A stretch of 20,298 nt of DNA from assembly GCA_016280525.1 (NCBI GenBank), contig JAEEGW010000207.1, positions 1-20,298 on the forward strand, read 5' to 3'. Origin of the DNA: Clostridiales bacterium. Its GTDB lineage: Bacteria > Bacillota > Clostridia > Oscillospirales > CAG-272. The first letter of the stretch is position 1, and every line of letters starts with the position of its first letter. The position numbers were made by a program, and so were the translations under genes. Of this stretch, positions 1 to 9,005 are shown in pieces. Under the pieces are notes generated by a model. The model did no database searches. It saw only the letters and a program-made list of their open reading frames with translations, and was not told the DNA's origin.

Positions 1-942
1 AAGTATATCCGCCGCGTTTTCGTTGAATTCTCTTATGGTATAAGCGTTTGACGGGTGGAAGGGAAGAGCGATCATCGGCTCGAGCTTTGATAAATCAAGC
101 TCTACCGCGCCGTCGTAATACGCGCCGTCTGATGATGTCAGTTTTTTGTAATCTCCGGCTCTGTTGTGCTTTGCCAAGTATTCTTCGGTTTTTTCGTCCG
201 TTTCCCAGATAGACGAAAGACACGCAGTTTCCGTCGTCATAACGTCGATTCCGTTTCTGTATTCCATGGGCAGATTTTTTATGCCGTCGCCAATGAATTC
301 AAGCACTTTGTTTTTAACAAAGCCGTTCTTGAACACCGCGCCTATAAGCGCGATCGCCGCGTCGTGCGGACCGACGCCCGGCGCTGGCTTGCCCGTCAGC
401 TTAACGGCTATCACCTGCGGCGCGTCTATATCGTAAGTCATATCAACAAGCTGTTTTACAAGCTCCGGACCGCCTTCGCCGACCGCTAACGTGCCGAGCG
501 CGCCGTATCTGGTGTGTGAATCCGAGCCGATTATCATTTTGCCGCATCCGGCGTGATTTTCGCGCATATAAGAGTGAATGACGGACTCATGCGCGGGCAC
601 GAATATGCCGCCGTATTTAACGCAGGCGGACAGACCGAATTTGTGGTCGTCCTCGTTTATCGTCCCGCCTACCGCGCACAGTGAGTTGTGGCAGTTTGTC
701 AGTACGTACGGTATCGGGAATTTTGAAAGAGCTCCCGTGGCTCTCGCCGTCTGGATTATGCCGACGTACGTTATATCGTGCGACGCCATAGCGTCAAACT
801 TGATCTTGAGTTTATCGACGCCGGTCTTGCTGTGAGCTCTTAAGATCCCGTAAGCTATTGTTTTTTCTCTTGCGCTTGTATCCGTTGACGGTACGAAACC
901 GCCGTTTTCCAGCTTTACGCCGTGTTCATACAGCCTGATCAT
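1..942 (-). CDS. aconitase-family hydratase (YbhJ-like), 3' part cut by window edge
   Basis: Open reading frame of 314 codons on the minus strand, running off the left edge without a stop. The translation shows the aconitase/isopropylmalate-dehydratase fold signature SDSHTRYGALG (residues 140-150), a preceding AMASHDITYVG stretch (51-61) resembling the active-site AMQDAT segment of aconitases, LTNCHNSLC (81-89), and MTTETACLSSIW (235-246). Full-length relatives are roughly 700-770 residues, so about 40% is visible. The cysteines that hold the [4Fe-4S] cluster lie in the missing part. The ATG overlaps the stop of the GH13 gene as TAATG, with a GGAAA ribosome binding site, so translation is probably coupled to it. 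The family includes E. coli YbhJ and clostridial 'hydratases' of unproven substrate. Family assignment is firm; true aconitase activity is not implied. Confidence 0.85.
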   Translation of the reverse strand, partial: MIRLYEHGVKLENGGFVPSTDTSAREKTIAYGILRAHSKTGVDKLKIKFDAMASHDITYVGIIQTARATGALSKFPIPYVLTNCHNSLCAVGGTINEDDHKFGLSACVKYGGIFVPAHESVIHSYMRENHAGCGKMIIGSDSHTRYGALGTLAVGEGGPELVKQLVDMTYDIDAPQVIAVKLTGKPAPGVGPHDAAIALIGAVFKNGFVKNKVLEFIGDGIKNLPMEYRNGIDVMTTETACLSSIWETDEKTEEYLAKHNRAGDYKKLTSSDGAYYDGAVELDLSKLEPMIALPFHPSNAYTIREFNENAADIL

Positions 943-2783
943 TATTTTGTTTCCTTTGCTCTGTGTAGAATCGCGTATGAGCCGCTTTTTACGCACAGCT
1001 CATCGCCTTTTATTTTTCCGTTTAAGGCTTCGTATCCGTCGCCTGTGTAAACGTATTTATCTTTATCCGACGTGTTTGAAATATAAATATGCTCCGCGCG
1101 TTTAAGTATCAGAAGTCCGTCGTCCGCGCAGATTATTTCAAGTCTGCCGCTTATGTTTTTTCTTAATTTAAGAAGCGAGCGCACCTTTGATGTGACCGTC
1201 TTGTCTTCGCGCCCCCACGGATAAGGCATACGGTTGAACGGGTCGCGGTAGCCCTGCATGCCCGCCTCGTCGCCATAGAACACGCTGCATATACCGGGGC
1301 AGAAGCAGAGAAGCGAAAACGCGGTGAAAAACAGCTTTTTCGCGTGCTTATACTGCTCTTCGTTCATGCGCTTGTACGCAAGCACCGAGCCGGGCAGGTC
1401 GCCCGCGGGCTCGCCGCCCAAAACGGTCATTATCCGCTCCGTGTCGTGCGTGCCCAAAAAGTTCATAACGCAATCTGTCACGTACGGCGGGTAATGGCGG
1501 TAGACCTCCGTATACGCCTTTAAAAATCCGTTCGTGTCGCCGGTTTTTACATAGTTTATGACCGCGTCCTTCAGCGGATAATTCATTACGGAGTCAAGCT
1601 GGCTGTGTGAGAAATAATGCCGCCGCTTGCCGTACGAAATCTTGTTTGACGCGTCCTCCCAGACCTCGCCTATGATTATTGAGCCGGGTTTTTCTTCTTC
1701 CGCCGCGGCTTTTATCCTGTCAAGCAGCGTATCCGATAACTCGTCCGCGACGTCGAGCCGCCAGCCGTCCGCGCCGAGGCGCAGATACCGGCGTATGATG
1801 CCGTCTTTTCCCGTGAAAAATTCAATAATGTCGGCTTCGTTTGATTTGAGCGCGGGCAAAGCCTTTACGCCCCACCAGCATTCGTAATCGTCCGGATATG
1901 ATTTAAAAGAATACCATCTGTAATACGGAGAATTGACGTCGTTATACGCGCCTCCTTCGCCGTATTTTTTGTATTTGTTGAAATAAACGCTGTTGTCGCC
2001 GGTGTGGTTGAAAACGCCGTCAAGGATTATTTTCATCCCGGCTTTATGCGCTTTATCGCACAGCTTTACAAACGCTTCCTCGCCGCCGAAGCATTTGTCG
2101 ATAACGGTGTAATCGCCCGTGTCGTATTTGTGGTTTGAAAACGCCTCGAATATAGGGGAAAGATATAAGATATCGCAGCCGAGCCGCTTTATATAAGACA
2201 GCTTTTCGGCAATGCCGTAAATATCTCCGCCGAAAAACGTGTTGTTCGGCATAGGCATACCTGGATATTCGGTATATTCGGGCACGCCGTTGTCCCAGTC
2301 GTCGTTATAGACCGCGTCGTCACGCCTGCCGCTTTTGCCGCTTTTAAAAAATCTGTCCACGAAAATATGATACATATTCCCGTTTTTAAAGCCGGCAAAA
2401 ACGTCTTTGTGCGCCGACGTTATAAGCAGCTGAAATCTGCCGCACTTATCTATGTCGTCTCTTAACCGTCCGTGTATCTCGTCGCCCTCGCTGTGGACGA
2501 AATACAAGGCGTCATCCGTACTGATGCGGAAAGTAACGTAGTAAAGTCCCGGCAGACCGGAAAACACGGCGGCAAAGCCGTCGTAGTCTCCGCTTATACC
2601 GTCGTATTCACACTTTACCGTATCCGTTATTCCCGTATCGTCGCAGTATATAACGGCTTCACAGCCTGACGCGCAATACGCGCGCTTTATATACGCTTTT
2701 ATCCCGCCGTCTTCATATTTATATATGAAAGGGCGCGAAAGCGACCGTTCGTCCGGATAAATGCCTGTCGTGATCTGTGTCAT
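942..2783 (-). CDS. GH13 alpha-amylase-family glycosidase (cyclomaltodextrinase/neopullulanase-like), cytosolic
   Basis: A 613-residue enzyme of the alpha-amylase clan. All four GH13 motifs are present: DGVFNH (255-260), GWRLDVADE (340-348, nucleophile Asp344), IGEVWE (371-376, acid Glu373) and NFLGTHDTER (441-450, Asp447). The catalytic barrel begins near NMYHIFVDRFF (136-146) and is preceded by about 130 residues that fit a beta-sandwich N-domain, as in maltogenic amylases and cyclomaltodextrinases. FGGDIYG (184-190) and LYLSPIFE (206-213) are typical of that subgroup. No signal peptide is seen, so it should act in the cytosol, hydrolysing linear or short branched malto-oligosaccharides left by phosphorylase. 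Its ATG overlaps the glgP stop as ATGA and has no clear ribosome binding site, which suggests translational coupling. There is no glgX in the operon, so this enzyme may cover that role (inference). Exact substrate cannot be read from sequence. Confidence 0.93.
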   Translation of the reverse strand: MTQITTGIYPDERSLSRPFIYKYEDGGIKAYIKRAYCASGCEAVIYCDDTGITDTVKCEYDGISGDYDGFAAVFSGLPGLYYVTFRISTDDALYFVHSEGDEIHGRLRDDIDKCGRFQLLITSAHKDVFAGFKNGNMYHIFVDRFFKSGKSGRRDDAVYNDDWDNGVPEYTEYPGMPMPNNTFFGGDIYGIAEKLSYIKRLGCDILYLSPIFEAFSNHKYDTGDYTVIDKCFGGEEAFVKLCDKAHKAGMKIILDGVFNHTGDNSVYFNKYKKYGEGGAYNDVNSPYYRWYSFKSYPDDYECWWGVKALPALKSNEADIIEFFTGKDGIIRRYLRLGADGWRLDVADELSDTLLDRIKAAAEEEKPGSIIIGEVWEDASNKISYGKRRHYFSHSQLDSVMNYPLKDAVINYVKTGDTNGFLKAYTEVYRHYPPYVTDCVMNFLGTHDTERIMTVLGGEPAGDLPGSVLAYKRMNEEQYKHAKKLFFTAFSLLCFCPGICSVFYGDEAGMQGYRDPFNRMPYPWGREDKTVTSKVRSLLKLRKNISGRLEIICADDGLLILKRAEHIYISNTSDKDKYVYTGDGYEALNGKIKGDELCVKSGSYAILHRAKETK

Positions 2784-5191
2784 ACAATGGGTTTAATGTG
2801 CCAGATATTGTCCGCGTATTCGCGTACGGAGCGGTCGGATGAGAATATGCCGGAGGCGGCAATATTGTCAAGGCTCATCTGCTCCCACGCCTTTTTGTTT
2901 CTGTAATCCTTCATCATTTTGTTGTGTACGTCGTTATACGACGCAAAGTCCGCAAAGCACATATAAGGATCGGGTATGCCCTTTGCGTAAAGCAGATAAT
3001 TTGAAAAGTCGGAGAACGATACGCCGTTAAAGCCTTTGTTCAGCGTCTTTATGACGTTTTGCAGTATTTCGGACTTTGCAAAGTATGAAGCGGAGGAATA
3101 GCCGGACGCCCAGAGGGAATCGACCTCGTCCGTCTTCAAGCCGAACAGGTAAAACGATTTGCCGTCAAGCTGCTGCCGCATCTCAACGTTCGCGCCGTCA
3201 AGCGTGCCTATCGTCACCGCGCCGTTCATCATAAGCTTCATGTTGCCCGTGCCGCTCGCCTCTTTGCCGGCAAGAGATATCTGCTCGGATATTTCCGCCG
3301 CCGGTATAAGCTTTTCCGCAAGCGATACGCAGTAATTTTCAAGGAACGCGACGGACAGTTTGCCGTTGAATTCGGGATGTTTTTTAATATCTTCGCTCAG
3401 GTAGTTTATAAGTTTGATTATCTGTTTTGCGTGGTAATATCCCGGCGCCGCTTTCGCGGAGAAGATATACGTCTGCGGTTCTATATCCATATCCGGATCT
3501 TCGAGTATGGCGTTATACAGAGAGATTATACGTATTACGTTGAGAAGCTGGCGCTTGTATTCGTGCATACGCTTGATCTGTACGTCAAACACGGTGTCCG
3601 GGTCTATTGTCATGCCTTTTTCGGATTTTGCGTAGTTGGAAAGTCTTATTTTATTATCGTGCTTTATCTTTGCAAGCTCTTCAAGTACGGTCTTGTCGTT
3701 ACGGAAAGCCGAGAATTCGGACAAAAGCTCCGGCTTCGTCTTATACCCGTCGCCTATGCACTGGTCGAGCAGGGAAGTGAGCCCCGGATTTGAATACAAA
3801 AGCCATCTTCTGTGATCTATGCCGTTCGTCACGTTCGTGAATTTCCACGGCTCAACGCTGTAAAAGTCGGAGAAAACGGTCTTTTTCAGTATTTCGGAAT
3901 GAAGCGCCGAAACGCCGTTTACGGTATGCGAGCCGACGACGGAAAGATTCGCCATCTTCACAACGCCGCTGCCGGTTATGGACATACGCGCTATTTTGTC
4001 GCGGTCGTTTGACTTGTCCGCCCAGAGCTTTTCGCAGAATCTTCTGTTTATCTCGCAGATTATGGCGTAAATACGCGGCAGTCTGAGCTTGAAAAGATCC
4101 TCGCGCCAGACTTCAAGCGCCTCCGGCATAACGGTGTGATTCGTGTACGACATGGTCCTTGACGTGATATCCCACGCTCTTTCCCAACTGTAGTCACATT
4201 CGTCAAGAAGCAGGCGCATAAGCTCCGCCACGCACATAGCCGGATGCGTGTCGTTTATATGTATCGCCGCGAATTCCGGCAGATCGTCCGCCGTGCCGTG
4301 TTTTTCAAGATGGTCGTGCAGGATGTTCTGCAAAGCCGCGGAAACGAGGAAATACTGCTGTGTCAGGCGCAGTAATTTGCCCGCGTCGTGATCGTCGGAC
4401 GGATAAAGCACCTTTGATATAAGCTCCGCGTTCGTGCTTTCTTCAAGCGCTTTAAGATAACGCCCTTGCGAGAACGCTTTCATATCAAAGTTTCTGAAAT
4501 CGCGCGCGCGCCACAGACGCAGGTTGTTCACCGCCTCCGTGTCAGCTCCGGATATGAGCATATCGTACGGAACGGCTTCCACCTCTTCCGCGTCGTGAAC
4601 TTCGATATACATCCTGCCGTCGCGCCAGATCTCTTCTATCCTGCCGCCGAATTTGACCGTGACCGCCTGGTCCGTGCGCGGTATGAGCCACGCCTCGCCG
4701 CTCGGCAGCCATATATCGGGCAGCTCCGCCTGCTCTCCGTCAACGATCTTCTGCTTGAAAAGACCGTATTCGTAGCAGATGCAGTGTCCGGTGGCGGGAT
4801 AGCTCTGCGACGTAAGCGAATTCATATAACAGGCGGCAAGCCTGCCCAGACCGCCGTTTCCGAGTCCCGGGTCCGCTTCCTTTTTTATAAATGAGGAAAG
4901 CGAAAAGCCGAACGATGAAAGTACGTTTTCATATTCGGTATAAAGTCCCAGGTTGCGCAGATTCGCGTTGAGCGACGGACCTATAAGGAACTCCATGCAC
5001 ATATAATACGCTTTTTTCGCGCCTTCCTCGGCGGATTTCTTTTCAAACGCGGTGTTGCGCTTCATAAGAATGTCGCGTATCGTCATGAGCGTCGCGTTAT
5101 ACATCTGCTCGTCGGACGCGTCCTCCGGCGTTGCGGCAAAGTATTTGCCCAGCTTTTCACATAATTGCTGTTTTATTTCGGGTTCTGTCAT
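2780..5191 (-). CDS. glgP: glycogen/maltodextrin phosphorylase
   Basis: An 803-residue GT35 phosphorylase, the normal length for bacterial enzymes. It removes glucose-1-phosphate from the non-reducing ends of alpha-1,4-glucan using phosphate and PLP. The PLP signature EASGTGNMKLMMNGA occupies residues 644-658, with the Schiff-base lysine at 652. DPGLGNGGLGRLAACYM (107-123), HINDTHPAM (311-319), TNVTNGIDHRRW (452-463) and VQIKRMHEYKRQLL (537-550) are further family landmarks. The start is set by AGGTAAC just upstream, and this ribosome binding site overlaps the glgA stop codon (6 nt gap). Within the operon it provides glycogen mobilisation beside the synthetic genes. Its stop overlaps the following GH13 start. 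Whether it prefers glycogen or maltodextrin cannot be told here. Confidence 0.97.
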   Translation of the reverse strand: MTEPEIKQQLCEKLGKYFAATPEDASDEQMYNATLMTIRDILMKRNTAFEKKSAEEGAKKAYYMCMEFLIGPSLNANLRNLGLYTEYENVLSSFGFSLSSFIKKEADPGLGNGGLGRLAACYMNSLTSQSYPATGHCICYEYGLFKQKIVDGEQAELPDIWLPSGEAWLIPRTDQAVTVKFGGRIEEIWRDGRMYIEVHDAEEVEAVPYDMLISGADTEAVNNLRLWRARDFRNFDMKAFSQGRYLKALEESTNAELISKVLYPSDDHDAGKLLRLTQQYFLVSAALQNILHDHLEKHGTADDLPEFAAIHINDTHPAMCVAELMRLLLDECDYSWERAWDITSRTMSYTNHTVMPEALEVWREDLFKLRLPRIYAIICEINRRFCEKLWADKSNDRDKIARMSITGSGVVKMANLSVVGSHTVNGVSALHSEILKKTVFSDFYSVEPWKFTNVTNGIDHRRWLLYSNPGLTSLLDQCIGDGYKTKPELLSEFSAFRNDKTVLEELAKIKHDNKIRLSNYAKSEKGMTIDPDTVFDVQIKRMHEYKRQLLNVIRIISLYNAILEDPDMDIEPQTYIFSAKAAPGYYHAKQIIKLINYLSEDIKKHPEFNGKLSVAFLENYCVSLAEKLIPAAEISEQISLAGKEASGTGNMKLMMNGAVTIGTLDGANVEMRQQLDGKSFYLFGLKTDEVDSLWASGYSSASYFAKSEILQNVIKTLNKGFNGVSFSDFSNYLLYAKGIPDPYMCFADFASYNDVHNKMMKDYRNKKAWEQMSLDNIAASGIFSSDRSVREYADNIWHIKPIV

Positions 5192-5197
5192 CGTTTG

Positions 5198-6640
5198 TTA
5201 CCTTTCGGGTGCTAATGATTTATATAATTCCGCGTATTTTTTTGCGGAAGCTTTCCATGAAAAATCGTGCTTCATGATGTTTACGACAAGCTCGCGGAAT
5301 TCCTCTTTCGCCTGGTACGTCGCCGTCGCCTCACGCGTTACGTACAACATATCCGAGGCGTTGTAGGAAAAGAACGTAAAGCCGTTTCCTATATGCTTTC
5401 CGTCAACGAATCTGTACGGCTTGATTGAATCGTAAAGACCGCCCGTCTCGCGCACTACCGGTACGGCGCCGTAGCGCGAGGCTATCATCTGAGACAGTCC
5501 GCACGGCTCCGTTTTTGACGGCATGAGGAATATATCGGACGCCGCGTATATCCGCTTTGAAAGTTCTTTGTCGTAAAGTATAAGCGCGCGCATCTTGTCG
5601 CTTCTTCTGTACTGCAGGCCTCTGAAAAAGTCCTCGTAATATCTGTCGCCGCAGCCGAGCACTACGAGCTGAACGTCGTCTCCCAACAACTCGTCCGCCT
5701 TGTCTTTTATAAGGTCAAGACCTTTCTGGTCGGTCAGACGGCTTATGACGGAGATCATCGGAACGTCGGCGCGCACGGGCAGACCGAGCTCCGCCTGAAG
5801 TGCGGTCTTGTTTTCAGCTTTTCTTCCTACGCTTCTGTATGTGTAGTTTTTGTAAAGCGCCTTGTCTTTTTGCGGGTCGTAGTAATCGTAGTCTATGCCG
5901 TTTAAAATTCCGGAGAGCTTGCAGGAATACATACGTATTATCGGGTCAAGACCGTGCCCATATTCCTCCGTTTTTATCTCCTCCGCGTATCTTTCGCTTA
6001 CCGTCAGCACGCTGTCCGCACAGACTATAGCGCCTTTCATAAGGTTTATACAGCCTCTGTAGTCGACTATCTGCGAAAGTCCCTGCGGCAGATCGAAAAC
6101 GTCGCCTAAAATAGCGTGGTCGAACTGTCCCTGGAACAGTATGTTATGTATCGAGAACACGGCTTTTATATCGCGGTATTTATCGGATACGGAGAACTTC
6201 GTTTTCAGATATATAACGGACAGCGCCGTCTGCCAGTCGTTTGCGTGCAGAATATCGGGATAAAAATCCAAAACCGACATAAGATCGAGCACCGCCATGC
6301 TGAAAAAGGCAAATCTCTCCCCGTCGTCGTAATTGCCGTAAAGCGAGCCGCGCTTGAAATAATATTCGTTATCCAAAAAATAGTAAATAACGCCGTCTTT
6401 TTCAAGGCTGAAGACCGCGCAGTACTGGTCGCGCCAGTTGAGCCTCACGCGGAATTCTTTTTCCTTTTTCATTTCTTTTCTGTATTCGTCGCGTATGGAC
6501 GTATACAGAGGAGACACGACTCTTACGTCGCTGTCCGGCTGCTGTTTTTTCAGCGCCCGGGGAAGAGAACCCATAACGTCCGCAAGTCCGCCGGATGAAG
6601 AAAACGGCAAAACCTCAGACGCGGCATATAAAATCTTCAT
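5198..6640 (-). CDS. glgA: glycogen synthase (ADP-glucose type, GT5)
   Basis: A 480-residue retaining glucosyltransferase that transfers glucose from ADP-glucose to growing alpha-1,4-glucan. The N-terminal Rossmann half opens MKILYAASEVLPF and carries GGLADVMGSLPRAL (17-30). HANDWQTAL (132-140), SIHNILFQGQ (163-172) and ILNGIDYDYYDP (245-256) follow. The C-terminal half has SRLTDQKGLDL (300-310), containing the conserved Arg301 and Lys306, and TEPCGLSQM (377-385) with the catalytic-site Glu378. The usual KxGGL nucleotide-binding lysine (Lys15 in E. coli numbering) is replaced: this protein reads SSSGGL at 14-19, with serine at 15. The ribosome binding site is AAGGT, and the gene sits 11 nt after glgD. 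The rest of the active site appears intact, so I expect a working enzyme. Confidence 0.95.
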   Translation of the reverse strand: MKILYAASEVLPFSSSGGLADVMGSLPRALKKQQPDSDVRVVSPLYTSIRDEYRKEMKKEKEFRVRLNWRDQYCAVFSLEKDGVIYYFLDNEYYFKRGSLYGNYDDGERFAFFSMAVLDLMSVLDFYPDILHANDWQTALSVIYLKTKFSVSDKYRDIKAVFSIHNILFQGQFDHAILGDVFDLPQGLSQIVDYRGCINLMKGAIVCADSVLTVSERYAEEIKTEEYGHGLDPIIRMYSCKLSGILNGIDYDYYDPQKDKALYKNYTYRSVGRKAENKTALQAELGLPVRADVPMISVISRLTDQKGLDLIKDKADELLGDDVQLVVLGCGDRYYEDFFRGLQYRRSDKMRALILYDKELSKRIYAASDIFLMPSKTEPCGLSQMIASRYGAVPVVRETGGLYDSIKPYRFVDGKHIGNGFTFFSYNASDMLYVTREATATYQAKEEFRELVVNIMKHDFSWKASAKKYAELYKSLAPER

Positions 6641-6651
6641 TTGACCTTACC

Positions 6652-7785
6652 TTATACAATAGAATTTTTGGGAACGTAGAACGGAATGGTCTGATGGCCG
6701 GACAGGATCCGGTCGTCTTTTATAACGACGTTCTTGTCTAAAATCGCACAGTTAAGGCTGCAGTTCTTGCCTATAAAGCTGCTCTGCATTACTATGGAAT
6801 TTTTAACTACGGCGCCGGCCGATACCGTAACACCGCGGAAAATTATGGAATTTTCCACGTGGCCGCTTATGACGCAGCCGTCAGCTAAAAGCGAATTTTT
6901 GACAAACGAGCCTTCCGTATATCTCGTGGGCGGTGAATTGCGCACTTTTGTGTAAACCGGTCTGTTTTTGACTTCAAGCAGCGCGTGTCTTACCGCGGGA
7001 TCGAGCAGCTCCATACTGCACGTAAAATACTCGGACAAAGAGCTTACGCAGGCAAAATATCCGTCGTATTCGTACGTCATTATCTTATATAAATTTTTTT
7101 GATTCAACAGTATATCCGTGTTGAAAGAGGTATATCCGTGAGCGGATGCGTCCGCTATTATTTCAAGCAGCCTGTCGCGGCGCAGCACCATTATGTTAAG
7201 GCTTATGCTGCACTCGCCCGATACGTCTCTCGGGTATATGAGCATATCGTTCATCCTGCCCTCGTCATCGGACTTGACTATTACGTTTTTCATCGCAGTC
7301 TCGGGCGTAAGCGTCGTCTTCTTTACCGCAACGGTTATGTCCGCGCCGGTCTTTTGATGGAAATCTATCATATCGCCCAGGTCCACGTTGCATATAACGT
7401 CGCAGTCGGATAACACTACGAGCTCTTCGTTTCTGCTTGCAATATAAACCGTGGCGGATTTGAGCGATTCAAGACGCGTGGTAACGTGCGCGCGTCTGTT
7501 GTCCTGCGCGAACGCCGTCATATTCGGAGGTATCAGCTTTATGCCGCCGGCTCTTGACGCGAGGTCCCAGTCTTTACCGGTGCCTATGTGGTCGGACAGT
7601 GACTGATAGTTAGCCTGCGTTATTATGCCTATGCTCGTAACGCCGGAGTTGACCATGTTGGACAGCGCAAAGTCGATAAATCTGTATCTGCAGCCGTAAG
7701 GAACTGAAGCCATCGTACGCAGACGCGTAAGCTCCGGCAGGTTGTTGTCGTGTATGTTTGAAAAAATGATACCCGTTACGGACAT
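6652..7785 (-). CDS. glgD: glucose-1-phosphate adenylyltransferase, GlgD (regulatory-type) subunit
   Basis: A 377-residue nucleotidyltransferase-fold protein paired with GlgC. It keeps the family core, such as YRFIDFALSNMVNSG (34-48) and the DWDLASRAGGIKLIPP region (72-87). The glycine-rich nucleotide loop of GlgC is replaced by GIIFSNIHDNN (5-15), and the GlgC catalytic SGDH segment reads SDCD here (126-129). The C-terminal third is a hexapeptide-type left-handed beta-helix (about 285-365). In bacilli GlgD has little activity alone and stimulates GlgC in a heterotetramer; the missing catalytic motifs here fit that role. Its AAGGAGG ribosome binding site lies inside the last codons of glgC and the genes are 1 nt apart, which favours matched amounts of the two subunits. 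Confidence 0.93.
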   Translation of the reverse strand: MSVTGIIFSNIHDNNLPELTRLRTMASVPYGCRYRFIDFALSNMVNSGVTSIGIITQANYQSLSDHIGTGKDWDLASRAGGIKLIPPNMTAFAQDNRRAHVTTRLESLKSATVYIASRNEELVVLSDCDVICNVDLGDMIDFHQKTGADITVAVKKTTLTPETAMKNVIVKSDDEGRMNDMLIYPRDVSGECSISLNIMVLRRDRLLEIIADASAHGYTSFNTDILLNQKNLYKIMTYEYDGYFACVSSLSEYFTCSMELLDPAVRHALLEVKNRPVYTKVRNSPPTRYTEGSFVKNSLLADGCVISGHVENSIIFRGVTVSAGAVVKNSIVMQSSFIGKNCSLNCAILDKNVVIKDDRILSGHQTIPFYVPKNSIV

Positions 7786-7786
7786 T

Positions 7787-8986
7787 TTACTTTACCTCCT
7801 TTGTAAGCTTGCTCGTCATGGTGCCGGACTCTATTTTCGTGCCGTCCGGTATCTTCATATCCGCGCCTAAAAGCGTTATCTTTCCGCCTTCCGCCGCAGG
7901 CGCGCCTATAACGCAGTTTTTGCCGACGTTTATGCGGCAGTCAAGGATCGAATAATCTATCACGGATCCTTCCGCAACTTCCGTTTCTTCAAATATAACG
8001 GAGTCGCGCACCGTCGCCCCCGCGGCGACCTTAACGCCGCCGAATAAAACGGAGTTTATTACCGTGCCGTATACCTCGCAGCCCTCAGTCACAAGAGAAT
8101 TGACTATTTTCGCTTTCTCGCCGGCGAAATGCGGCGGTCTTGTGGAATTGCGGGAGTATATCCTGAATTCGCGCGTACGCAGATCGAGCGCCGGCTGATC
8201 GCCTATAAGGTCCATATTCGCTTCCCAGAGGCTCTGTACGGTTCCGACGTCCTTCCAGTAACCCTTGAAAGGATACGCGTACATCTTTACGCCGTCCGCC
8301 AGCATTTTCGGTATCACGTTTTTGCCGAAGTCGTTTGACGAATTCGGGTCGTTGTCGTCTTCTTCAAGATATTTCTTCAAAACGTCCGTGCCGAATATGT
8401 AAATACCCATGGAAGCTTTCGTGCTCTTCGGATGCGCCGGCTTTTCTTCAAATTCGTATATGGAATTATCTTCGCGCGTGTTCATTATACCGAAGCGCGA
8501 CGCCTCGGACAGCGGAACGTCAATGACCGCAATAGTGCAGTCCGCGCCTTTTTCCTTATGATGCTTCAGCATCTCGTAATAATTCATTTTATAGATATGG
8601 TCGCCGGATAAGATAAGCACGTAATCCGGGTCGTATCTTTCAATAAAGCCGAGGTTCTGATAAATGGCGTTTGCCGTTCCCTTGTACCAGTAAGCGCCGT
8701 TAGCTCTCTGATACGGGGGAAGTATCTTTACGCCGCCGTACGTTCTGTCAAGGTCCCAGGGCTGTCCGCTCCCGATATACTCGTTTAAAACGTAGGGCTG
8801 ATACTGCGTCAGAACACCGACGGTATCAATTCCGGAGTTTACGCAGTTGGAAAGTGTAAAGTCAATTATCCTGTACTTGCCGCCGAAAGGCACCGCGGGC
8901 TTCGCGTTCTTCTCGGTCAGATTATACAGTCGGCTGCCCTGACCGCCGGCAAGCAGCATGGCAACGCACTCTTTCTTCTGAAGCAT
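7787..8986 (-). CDS. glgC: glucose-1-phosphate adenylyltransferase, catalytic subunit
   Basis: A 399-residue enzyme making ADP-glucose from ATP and glucose-1-phosphate, the committed step of bacterial glycogen synthesis. Visible motifs are LLAGGQGSRL (11-20, nucleotide loop), KPAVPFGGKYRIIDF (29-43), GTANAIYQN (103-111), SGDHIYKM (127-134, catalytic Asp129), FEEKP (179-183, with the glucose-1-phosphate-binding lysine at 182) and YWKDVGT (243-249). The C-terminal part is a left-handed beta-helix ending in TSKLTKEVK. The start is fixed by AAAGGAG 8 nt upstream, and it lies 19 nt after glgB. It is intact, unlike its paralogue GlgD encoded next door. Allosteric effectors cannot be deduced from this sequence. 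Confidence 0.97.
   Translation of the reverse strand: MLQKKECVAMLLAGGQGSRLYNLTEKNAKPAVPFGGKYRIIDFTLSNCVNSGIDTVGVLTQYQPYVLNEYIGSGQPWDLDRTYGGVKILPPYQRANGAYWYKGTANAIYQNLGFIERYDPDYVLILSGDHIYKMNYYEMLKHHKEKGADCTIAVIDVPLSEASRFGIMNTREDNSIYEFEEKPAHPKSTKASMGIYIFGTDVLKKYLEEDDNDPNSSNDFGKNVIPKMLADGVKMYAYPFKGYWKDVGTVQSLWEANMDLIGDQPALDLRTREFRIYSRNSTRPPHFAGEKAKIVNSLVTEGCEVYGTVINSVLFGGVKVAAGATVRDSVIFEETEVAEGSVIDYSILDCRINVGKNCVIGAPAAEGGKITLLGADMKIPDGTKIESGTMTSKLTKEVK
7795..7801 (-). promoter_or_regulatory. glgD ribosome binding site embedded in glgC coding sequence
   Basis: AAGGAGG on the minus strand, 9 nt before the glgD ATG, formed by the codons for the last residues of GlgC (Lys-Glu-Val region). The glgC stop lies between this site and the glgD start. 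A ribosome finishing glgC therefore covers the site used to begin glgD, a classic arrangement for coupling two subunits of one complex. Confidence 0.85.
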
Positions 8987-9005
8987 ATCTGTGTCTCCTT
9001 TAAAT

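Noticed and set aside
164..835. Plus-strand ORFs of 85-107 codons at the left edge
   Set aside because: The opposite strand encodes a recognisable aconitase-family protein through the whole stretch; these are its shadows.
3377..4894. Plus-strand ORFs up to 142 codons opposite glgP
   Set aside because: Antisense shadows of a gene with all phosphorylase motifs; rich in Tyr, Arg and Val from complementary codons, no ribosome binding sites.
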